DNA of 64,000 nt from Liolophura sinensis (taxonomy: Eukaryota > Mollusca > Polyplacophora > Chitonida > Chitonidae), in assembly GCF_032854445.1 (NCBI RefSeq), contig NC_088297.1, positions 6,197,991-6,261,990 on the forward strand. Reading direction: 5' to 3'. This document shows, piece by piece, positions 27,801 through 39,800 of this stretch. A program made the translations under genes and the position numbers. Below the pieces are notes generated by a model. It had not been told where the DNA came from and did not search any database. It worked only from the letters and a program-made list of their open reading frames with translations. Numbering within the stretch: the first letter of the stretch is position 1; each line of letters opens with the position of its first letter.

Positions 27801-30800
27801 AGTTATAAACCATAGTGATGCAAAACAAAACAGTTGTAAACCATGGTGATGCAAAACAAAACACACAGTTATAAACCACAGTGATGCAAAACAAAACACA
27901 CAGTTATAAACCACAGTGATGCAAAACAAAACACACAGTTATAAACCACAGTGATGCAAAACAAAACACACAGTTATAAACCACAGTGATGCAAAACAAA
28001 ACACACAGTTATAAACAGTTATAAACCACAGTGATGCAAAACAAAACACACAGTTATAAACCATGGTGATACAAAACAAAACACAGTTATAAACCACAGT
28101 GATGCAAAACAAAACACACAGTTATAAACCACAGTGATGCAAAACAAAACACACAGTTATAAACCATGGTGATACAAAACAAAACACAGTTGTAAACCAT
28201 GGTGATGCAAAACAACACACAGCTATAAACCATGGTGATACAAAACAAAACACAGTTATAAACCACAGTGATGGAAAACAAAACACAGTTATAAACCACA
28301 GTGATGCAAAACAAAACACACATTTATAAACCACATTGATGTAAAACAAAACACACAGTTATAAACCACAGTGATGTAAAACAAAACACACAGTTATAAA
28401 CCACAGTGATGCAAAACAAAACACACAGTTATAAACCAGTGATGCAAAACAAAACACACAGTTATAAACCACAGTGATGCAAAACAAAACACACAGTTAT
28501 AAACCATGATGATGCAAAACAAAACACACAGTTATAAACCACAGTGATGCAAAACAAAACACGCAGTTATAAACCACAGTGATGCAAAACAAAACACACA
28601 GTTATAAACCACAGGGATGCAAAACATAACACACATTTATAAACCACAGTGATGCAAAACAAAACACACAGTTATAAACCATGATGATGCAAAACAAAAC
28701 ACACAGTTATAAACCACAGTGATGCAAAACAAAACACACAGTTTTAAACCACAGTGATGCAAAACAACACACACTGTTATAAACCATGGCGATGCAAAAC
28801 AAAACACAGTTATAAACCATGGTGATGCAAAACAAAACACAGTTATAAACCATGGTGATACAAAACAAAACACAGTTATAAACCACAGTGATGCAAAACA
28901 AAACACACAGTTATAAACCACAGTGATGCAAAATAAAACACACAGTTATAAACCACAGTGATGCAAAACAAAACACACAGTTATAAACCACAGTGATGCA
29001 AAACAAAACACACAGTTATAAACCACAGGTATGCAAAACAAAACACACAGTTATAAACCATGGTGATGCAAAACAAAACACAGTTATAAACCATGGTGAT
29101 GCAAAACAACACACACAGTTATAAACCACAGTGATGCAAAACAAAACACACAGTTATAAACCACAGTGATGCAAAACAAAACACACAGTTATAAACAGTT
29201 ATAAACCACAGTGATGCAAAACAAAACACACAGTTTTAAACCATGGTGATACAAAACAAAACACAGTTATAAACCACAGTGATGCAAAACAAAACACAGT
29301 TATAAACCACAGTGATGCAAAACAAAACACACAGTTATAAACCATGGTGATACAAAACAAAACACAGTTATAAACCATGGTGATGCAAAACAACACACAG
29401 CTATAAACCATGGTGATACAAAACAAAACACAGTTATAAACCACAGTGATGGAAAACAAAACACAGTTATAAACCACAGTGATGCAAAACAAAACACACA
29501 TTTATAAACCACATTGATGTAAAACAAAACACACAGTTATAAACCACAGTGATGTAAAACAAAACACACAGTTATAAACCACAGTGATGCAAAACAAAAC
29601 ACACAGTTATAAACCACAGTGATGCAAAACAAAACACACAGTTATAAACCACAGTGATGCAAAACAAAACACACAGTTATAAACCATGATGATGCAAAAC
29701 AAAACACACAGCTATGCATAAATTTTCGAAGGCAATTCAGTTTTGATCCAAAAATTTGAGTATTTGTACCAGAAAAATGCAGAGTTGAGATTTTTTGAGC
29801 GCAATTTTTAGTTTTTAACTGAATTTTACAACTGAATACCAAGGCCTAAAATCGACGTGTATGAATCCCTGAACTTTTAGGGAAAATGCTGCGAAAAGAG
29901 AAGAGTTAAGAAGTTAAGAAGAGAAAAGAGTAAACTAATTGCAAAAAGGCTTGGCACTTTATACCTGGCTTCTTGGTTTGACATGGGTGTGTTCACCAGC
30001 CATGAACTGAAATCAAAAGATATGCAGTCAGTCTTCCCTCCTTGTAGCCTTCCATATGGTTCTGCAAAATACCATGCATTTTTGATAATGTGTTTTGATA
30101 ATGTGTTGATGGATTAGAGTCAGAATAAATTGTAATCAAATGACGCAACGGTTGTCATTGAATATACAGTAAAAGTGCTTTGCAAAGCTGTTACCCCTAC
30201 TTGCAAAGTCATATCACTTTTCTGCTTTTCAAAGAAGTCAAATACCACTTAAATATAATGTTAAAAGTGATGATGAGCTGGGACCAATCATAAAAATATC
30301 AGCAGTTAGCCTTGTTAATATGCAATCCCTGGTTGAAGCCTCGTTAATATGCAATCCCTGGTTGAAGCCTCGTTAATATGCAATCCCTGGTTGAAGCCTC
30401 ATTAATGTGCAATCAATGGTTGAAGCCTCGTGAATATGCAATCCCTGGTTGAAGTCTCATTAATGTGCAATCCCTGGTTGAAGCCTCGTTAATGTGCAAT
30501 CCCTGGTTGAAGCCTCATTAATGTGCAATCCCTGGTTGAAGGCTCGTTAATGTGCAATGACTGGTTGAAGCCTCGTTAATGTGCAATGACTGGTTGAAGC
30601 CTCGTTAATGTGCAATCCCTGGTTGAAGCCTCGTTAATCTGCGTTCCCTGGTTGAAGCCTCATTAATATGCAATCCCTGGTTGAAGCCTGGTTAATATGT
30701 AATCACTGGTTGAAGACATTGAACCAGTCAACTTTTCTGTTTATGTTCACAGGCAGAAGAGAAGAAGCCCAAGCTAACCTCTCCAGTTGTCTCCCCTGCT

Positions 30801-33800
30801 GGTCTCCCAGGAGATCTGCTGTCCAGTCTCATTGTGGACACTACAGAACAACACCGTATGCACTTGTTTGACCTGAACTGTAAAGTCTGCACAGGAAAAG
30901 TAGCACCACCTAGTGCTGAGGAACCTCCCGCCAAAAAAGTCAAAGTGGCTAGGACGGTTTCCAAGGAATCTACGGAAGGATTGCCGGCGGAGAAGGAGGA
31001 GCCACTGCCAGAGGTTGTGGAGGAGAAAGAGGTGAAGGAAGTTCTGAAGGTCATAGAGAAGGTGAAGGCTGAAGAGGAACTGGCAGCAAGCACGGCCGCA
31101 GACAGCACATCTGTAACAGTGAGGTGAGATTTAGTGATGGGTCTGTTTTGTGTATGTAACTCGTGACAGCACATCTGTAACAGTGAGGTGAGATTTAGTG
31201 ATGGGCCTGTTGTGTGTATGTAACTCATGACAGCGCATCATTAATGGTGAGGTGAGATTTAGTGATGGGCCTGTTGTGTGCATGTAACTCATGACAGCAC
31301 ATCTGTAATGGTGAGGTGAGATTTAGTGATGGGCCTGTTGTGTATATGTAACTCATGACAGCACATTTGTAATGGTGAGGTGAGATTTAGTGACGGGCCT
31401 GTTGTGTGTATGTAACTCATGACAACACATCTGTAATGGTGAGGTGAGATTTAGTGATGGGCCTGTAGTGTGTATGTAACTTGTGACAGCACATCTGTAA
31501 CAGTGAGGTGAGATTTAGTGATGGGCCTGTTGTGTATGTAACTCATGACAGCACATCTGTAACAGTGAGGTGAGATTTAGTGACGGGCCTGTTGTGTGTA
31601 TGTTACTCATGGCAGCACATCTGTAACGGGGAGGTGAGATTTAGTGATGGGCCTGTTGTGTGTGTAACTCATGACAGCACATCTGTAAAGGAGAGGTGAG
31701 ATTTAGTGATGGGCCTGTTGTGTGTGTAACTCATGACAGCACATCTGTAACAGTGAGGTGAGATTTAGTTATGGGCCTGTTGTGTGTATGTAACTCATGG
31801 CAGCACATCTGTAACAGTGAGGTGAGATTTAGTGATGGGCCTGTTGTGTGTATGTATCTCATGACAGTACATCTGTGACGGAGAGGTGAGATTTAGTGAT
31901 GGGCCTGTTGTGTGTATGTAACTCGTGACATGATGTCTTAACGGAATGGGGGTTATGGCTCAAGGTGAATCCAGCCTAGGGGCAGGGGGATTTGTAGATG
32001 CCTCCACTGTCACTGCTTGTAGGGCGTCGGTGACAATACATGTAAGTGGTCAGCAGTGCTTGTTTGACCATTTGCTGAAGTCTAATGGGAGTCCTCCGTG
32101 GCTGTTGGTTAGCACGCTAGCGCAGCGTAATGACCCTGGGGCCTCTTCTCAGGCCATAAGTAAGAAGATCTGTCAGCAACCTGCGGATGGTCGTGGGTTT
32201 CCCCAGGGCTCTGCCTGGTTTCTGCCCACCATTATGCTGGCCACTGGCGTATAAGTGAAATATTCTTGAGTACGGCGTAAAACACCAATCAAATAAATAA
32301 ATCAAATAAAGTCTAATGGTCATTGACGGCCAGTTGTGTTCCACCAGTACATGTATGATGTGCTTATCTATACTTCACCTAGGAAAGTCCCTCAGTAACT
32401 TGCCAAAGGTCCCCAGATTTAGTGATGGGCCTATTGTGTTTATGTACCCCGGGCATTCCAGCTTCTCCACCCATAAATCTAACCGTCATCATATGGGAGA
32501 AGAATTCTTGAGCATGTCGTAAAACCAAATCTCCAAATAAATAAATAAATGCCTCCATTAGTGGCAACATTGATCATAAAAGTTTTTATTATGATAAAAT
32601 GATGAAGTGATGGAGGGGGGTGGGGGGGGGGGGGTGCTGTTAAATGAAAAAGATAAAATGAAGAAAAAAAAATGATAAAAACTTTAGAACCTGACCCTTG
32701 TTTCTAGGTTTGTTCGGGCTATGCCCAGTGAATCATGTCCCTACAAAAACTTCAGTACAATAAAGCCACTTTGTAAATTCCATCTATGTGTCTGCTTGGT
32801 GTTGACATGTCCTGTTTGACCTTGTATGACCTTCAGGTCACCTGACTCGGCTCTCCAATCAGGCCTTGAGATCACGCCCAGAGGTCACATGGTGGGGACA
32901 CCAGCGTTGTGGAAAGGCTTTGTCCACATGCAGGACCTGGCGCGCTTTGTGACTTCAGCTCATGCTGTTTCTGGTCCCACCTACCATCTGGTAAGTCATT
33001 CATGTTAAGCCATCAGGTTATAGTATCCAGCTTGTAAATTTACAGCAAGTCAGATTTTGCAGTCAAGTGAGGCTTCTTTACTCTCTGCCCTTTCTGGTCA
33101 TAAGTGTTAAGGTCTGCAAGCAACCTGCAGATGGTCATACATTCTCACAAGAGCTCAGTCTCCACTCACAAAATGTTGGCCAAAGAGTAAAGTATAAAAC
33201 ACAAATTGAATATGTCAATAAATACGTTTAAATGTGAGTGAGATGGAATATATAAGTTTATTACTGGTGTCAGGGCACTGTGACTGGATAGAGCATCATG
33301 TCTAGTGTCGGGGCACTCTGACTGAATAGGGCATCATGTCTGGTGTCAGGGAACTATGACTGAATAGGGCATCATGTCTGGTGTCAGGGCACTGTGACTG
33401 GATAGGGCATCATGTCTGGTGTCAGGGCACTATGACTGAATAGGGCATCATGTCTAGTGTCAGGGCACTATGACTGAATAGGGCATCATGTCTAGTGTCA
33501 GGGCACTGTGACTGGATAGGGCATCATGTCTGGTGTCAGGGCACTATGACTGAATAGGGCATCATGTCTGGTGTCAGGGCACTATGACTGAATAGGGCAT
33601 CATGTCTGGTGTCAGGGCACTATGACTGAATAGGACATCATGTCTGGTGTCAGGGCACTATGACTGAATAGGGCATCATGTCTGGTGTCAGGGCACTATG
33701 ACTGGATAGGGCATCATGTCTGGTGTCAGGGCACTATGACTGAATAGGGCATCATGTCTGGTGTCAGGGCACTATGACTGGATAGGGCATCATGTCTGGT

Positions 33801-36800
33801 GTCAGGGCACTATGACTGGATAGGGCATCATGTCTGGTGTCAGCAGAAGCAGCAGTAAGATGAAAAAAGTACTGCTGAAAGCAATATTAACTCCCGCAAA
33901 CTCACAGAAATCCAAGTTGTTTTCAGCTGTCTAGCTAGTGGATTGTCTGCAGAGAACTTGTGTACAAGTCCATACTTTGACCATAAGTCAGTCTCGTTTT
34001 TACACCTGTCCTATTTCCCATTTCACCACACCCTGTGCATATGACTTGTATTGGTCTAGAATTGACCGATCTGTGAAGTAATTCAAAATATTCTGAATGA
34101 CTGCAACTGTAAATCAGTATATCAGCAAATTAGAATTCATGTTATTCGTTGACACCACCAGTTTAATCCATCCAAGGGAATGGAAACACAATAAGTGGCC
34201 ATTCTTATTAAATAGTATGTCGATCTGTCAATTTTCTAGTCCAAATATAGGGGTCAGTTCAGTGCCAGACAGTTTCCCTTGTGAAGTAAATATGTTTACT
34301 CATTGGTTGGTTGTGTGCAGACTTTACCGGACAGTATCCAGTTGTGTGGAAGGATAGCACCTGAACAGGTCTGGGATTACTTGGCCAGGATAAAGAAAGC
34401 TGGGTCCAAGGTGAGTAGTCAGCTCTGAAATGTTTAGTGGTATGTCCGTCTTGTATTTCAAAGACCTGCTTTTTTGAAGAAATCTGGTAATGCCTAATAC
34501 TTATAAATTGGCAATGTAATTAAAAATAATGATGAGCAAGTATTGCCAGCCATTTGTATATTTATGTTATTCCGTGTGAAGACCACACCGCTGTCCATCT
34601 TGTATTTGAAAGGTTTGTTTCCAACCCAAGTTGCATCATGCCTAAGGGTTTAAAATTGATTACTAATGATTACCATTAAGAATTGTCAACCAGTTGTATA
34701 TTTATTTTGTTGGCGTGATTTTTTGTGAGGCAGCATGATAAGTGCATGTATGTCCTAATTGAAGTATAGAGTGTAACCCATCACTTTGGACCCTTTTTCT
34801 CAAGCTTGGTAGAACAAGATTTCTCCATAAATGAGAATCTGAAAGGTGTATTTTCAGGAGATCCAGTGTGACAACCTGTGAACTGCGGCATCAGTTAAAT
34901 GTAATTTTACATAATTTATCATGTGGTACTGTTTTTTCTCATACAACCAAAAGTTCAGTGAGGTTCAATAAGGTTGTTAGTTATCGGGAACCCTTCGGAC
35001 TTCAAAGTAATTTTGACTTCATAGTAAAACATGGTTACCATGTGAACCACTCTTAGCCACAGTAACGAGCTTATCTTGTGTTCATTGCTTCAGGATATCT
35101 GCGTGATCCGTTTTGACCCGAGTAGCGGCGAGGAAAAAGGCGCATATGTGCAACTGTACTCGTACCTGAACAGTCGCAGCCGCTGCGGTGTCTGTGGAAA
35201 TAACAGTAAACACATCAAAGACTTGTACATCGTACCGCTGGCTGCCCATTGTAAGATACCCTCCATTCTGCTACCATTCGATGGACCAGGTAAGAACAGC
35301 TCTGACTTTTTATACGCCCCCCGCTTTTTGGCGGAATGTATTATGTTACAGCGATTTTGTCCGTCTGTCCGTTCATCAGTCCATCCGTATTCGTGTCCGG
35401 GCTATATCTTGTTTTCCATGGAGAGTTTTAATTTTTAGTGGATACATACAGGCACAGATGATGTGTCCCGACTCACGTTTGTCCATTTGCGCAGTTGTCA
35501 TGGTTACCAGATTGCCATTTCCCTGTGTATATATATATATATATATATACTGTATAGATAAATACGATTTCGTGTCTGAGCTACAACTCCAATTGTTTTC
35601 CACATAGAGTTTTCATTTTTGGTGGACACGTTTGTCCATTTGCACTGTTGTCATGGTAACCACATACCAATCATCAACGCCCATGAAGATTCCCCTCAGC
35701 AGTTATACTTAGAACAAGCTGCTGGTATTCTTTTATACAGCTCAAACAAATGCATTTGTTGTGTTCACCAGAACTTTTGTTTAAGTGACTGTTAGAAGGA
35801 CAAGTACACAAAAATCTATAAGAGAAAACCAAGATGTTAATCTTGAAAATCCAATCTTACTGTTTACAAGTAGTAGTTTGGCTGAAGCTTTACCCTATGG
35901 AAATAATAAATTGCATTTAACTTTACACCAGTTTTTTAAAAACTGATTCTACAAATGCCATGGCAGTATTGAAGGGGCTTGTAAGTTACCTGTAAACATT
36001 TCCATGAACAGTTCAAAGGTAGAATGTGACCGTTTATCAAATATCACACTGTCCTTGCTACTCTAGACATTGTATTTCTATTTCTGCGTTTGGACTCCGT
36101 GATCATGAGACCCATTTCTGAAACAACCTGAAAGACCTGTCCAGCAGAATATGTTGTAAATAAAGCTGGTAACATGTTTGAGAGAAGCAGTCAAAAGTTT
36201 TCATTGATGCAGAGAAAGCTGGTAACATGTTTGAGAGAAGCAGTCAAAGTTTTCATTGATGCAGAGAAAGCTGGTAACATGTTTGAGAGAAGCAGACAAA
36301 AGTTTTGATTGGTGCAGAAAAGACGTTTGATATTCTAATTTAATCTAATTTATGTTTCGAAGTCATAGTTCTAAAATAATGTTTAGGGCGAATACAAATG
36401 TAATTTTATCACCAGTAGTGCTTTGATTGTCATTGTTGATAAACCTAAAGCATCATGTTAATGTAATAAACCTGGATGCTGTTTTCCCAAGCCCTGGGTT
36501 AAGCAGATTTCATGCAGATACAGCTTTGACAATGGAATAAATAAATGAGAAGTAATGACTGTCTGTGCCACACAATTTGGTCTGTACTGTATCAGCTTTG
36601 AATGGGTTTACTGATACAGGAACAACCAGGGATTGGCAAGTTTTGTGTTCTTTTGAAGTCATTGTGTTTGTCTCTGTTAATTACAGGGCTGCAAGAGAAT
36701 CGTCCACACATGCTGATCGGGATTGTTGTGAAGCAGAAGTCCAAACGGCCGAGTGAGTCTGGGCCACCAGAAGCCGCTTCAAAGCCAGTCTCCACAGATG

Positions 36801-39800
36801 GGCCCAGTCAGGTGAAGAGACTGAGGCAGCCAGTAACATCCCGGACAACACCCAGAAAGAGCGCTCTGGATCCAAGGAAACAAAACCCATTAGACCCACG
36901 AGAAAGACTGAGAGGTGGGACCACACTGAAGGCATCTCCATTGCAGAGAGACGATATGTCGGCAGACGAGCAGTCCAACACCCCGCCAGAGCATACCCCA
37001 CCCAGCACAGACCCACCCAAACCCAAAATCAATGACCCAATAGTGCAGGAGTATGGACAGGTGGACCTGAAGAAACTGGAGGAAGATGCTAGCGCTGGTA
37101 AAACAGGTAGGAAGAATGAAAGCAATGATAGCCCACGAATAGTAGAAGGGATTGATAATGTTCAAAAATATTGACATTCTTGTCAAATATTAGGGTAGAA
37201 TTGTGCTGTTTAGTGTCTCAAAAGAAAGACAATCCTGGGTAAAGAGAGGAGAGTCTCTTTACCAAGGATGCTGTGTGCTTACAGCAGTCAGAAAAGCTTT
37301 CTTCCCTCTTTTGACAGGAGTGAAAATAATAATGAAGTGTAATTTACATGTAAGTGTAATCTGTGGAGTACCTCACAGAGGGTTTTCTTGTCTAGCAGAC
37401 AGAATTAGACATGCACATGCGCCATCCTATTGTTGGTTATATATTTAGGTTTTATAAGTTTTATTTAATAAATTCTTTCCATGCAAATGTCCATTTGTTC
37501 AGTCACTTTTTTGGCATACATCTTTTCTCATCATTCATTAATTTCTTCAGTCCCAAATTCTGGTCCTGGTGCTACCTTATATGTTTAATGTGATGGCAAG
37601 ACAGTATTTTGAGGGATTCTAGACCATTGACGTCTAATAAAGTGCAATTAATATAACCGCATTTCTTTTTACCTAATTCTGCTTAAGCCATGGTGCAGAA
37701 ATATACTATTATGCTACTATGTATCCATTTACATGAGAACAGTTAGAATAAAACTCTGACTGAGGTACATTGACAAGAAACCGTATTTCACCGGTTACAT
37801 GTGACCATTTTACTCTATGCGCAGCATGTTTTAAATTATAAAGCACTGAATAGAAGCCAAAATCCTTCTGTCTCTATCGTATTTTATCATTATGTTATGT
37901 GTCTGTTTTGTAGTGGTTAATCCTTCTGAGGCAGCTGTGGAAGAAGATGAACCGTACGACCCAGAAGACATGGAAGGAATTCTTCTAAAGCCTGGCCTAA
38001 GATCAAAGGCAGGGAATGTTACAGTTGCAGAAACAACGGTCACCGCTAAAACAACAGACATTGCTAATACCAAGACAGCAGACCAGAAGTCACTGTTGAT
38101 GGATTTGACAAGAAAAGTTGAAGAGCAAAAGAGGGAGATTCAGCTGAAGAAGCTGGGTTTAGAAAGTAAAACTAGCAGTGCAGCTGAGCCTGGTTCACTG
38201 GCCCCTACTTTGTCAACGTTGATTACGACCCTCAAGGCCGCAAATTTGAATCTTTTAGAAAGAGCAACTGCCACAACAGCAGCCACATCGTCACAGCAAC
38301 CGACTACATCTCAGCAACCACCTGCAGCTAAACCGGCAGCCTCATCCACCACAAACTGGGATGAAATTATTAAGGCCAATCTAGGTTCTATGCCACAAAC
38401 AACCGCAACAACAACACCGACATCCACTGCACCTGTTGTTGAACCCTCAAAGACTGTGCAAGGAAAGGAAATGAAGGAGACCACTCAAAAGATGCCCGAT
38501 CCACGCAAAGACAAGGGTTCTGATAAAGATTCGGTCCACAAATCTGAAAGGGAGGAAAAGAAAGCCAAAGAACCAGAGAAATCCAAAACCGACCAACCAA
38601 AAGGATCTGACCGCAAGAAGAGCAGAGATGGTCCTAGACACGAATCAAGTCGTAGCTCTTCAAGTCCAGATAGGCGGCACAACCGACGAAGCCCCAAAAG
38701 TAGAGATTCTAGAAGACATAGCAGAAGTCCTAGTCGCCGACGCGATGATTCGTGTAGGAAGGAAGGATCTTCAAGAAGAAGGAGTAAGAGCTCAGAGCGA
38801 CGATCGAACGACTCCAGGCGTTCTGGGGACTCGAGATCTTCATCGCACAGGTCACGTCATTCGGATAGAGATCGGGATCGGGATCATGGTCATTCCAGAA
38901 GGAACTCAAGGAGTCCTAGAGACAAGTCCAGATCACACAGGAGTGAAAAGCCGAGGATGTCCTCAACAGAAAAGGAGAGAGATAACCGTAGTTCCAGCCG
39001 TGAACAGGTGGCCAAAGAAAGCCCCGTAGCTTCAGGAGTGGGCAAAGCAAAGTCTCATATCGAAGCAGGTTCGGAAAGTAGTGTAGCCAGCACCACGCCA
39101 GCTGTAAGCACATCAGGTATTGTGGTAGCTTCAGTGGTCTCCACGCTTGCAAATGAAACGGTGGCAGCAAGTGGATTGCATACAACTTCTGTCGTGCCCA
39201 AACAGAACAAAACTGAAAGCCAAATTTTGGATGATCTGGTCCTCGGAAAACAAACTCAACATCCTCCCAAGACTGAAGCAGCTGCAGTCTCGGCAGAAGG
39301 GGGAAAGGACTCCAAGCTCATAGCTGAGCCAGTGACCACTTCTGCTAATCTGCCTGCAATCCCGGGATTTGGTTTTGAGACAACAATTCCCATGTCAGAA
39401 ATTAGTGATATATTGAAAAATATCAGCAGAGTAACTGCAAGTGCTGGTTCTAATGTGGTGTCAAGTGCGGAATCTGTGGTGAGCTCCACTGTGTCCCCAA
39501 TGCTTAGTGCACACAACGACAACCCAGGCCGGGTTGGTTCGCCCAATCTTCCGTCTCACGGCGGGAATATTATTCCTGTTACCAATGCTTCAGGGATGCT
39601 TGGGGATTTGGGCATTGCGGTAACTGAGGGAAAGGGTGACATGGATTATAGGAAGCAAGCGTCATCGGCATCCATAACAGGGCCCGTTATGGTCCCACCA
39701 CCTCATGTTATGAGTGCCAAGAAAGATGGACAGTTTGGGCAGAAAGCTTTACCTGGTCCACCTCTCCCAGTATTGGCTGGATCTGTGCCACCCGTTGGCC

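Noticed and set aside
18918-29711. Regular repeat with short spacers resembling a CRISPR array; also hydrophobic reverse-strand ORFs
   Set aside because: Units are contiguous 35-bp satellite monomers without unique spacers, in a eukaryotic intron; the ORFs simply translate the repeat.
32708-32772. Possible extra gene 1 exon (RFVRAMPSE...)
   Set aside because: Including it breaks the phase between exon 10 and exon 11, which join directly in frame, and it has no counterpart in the family.
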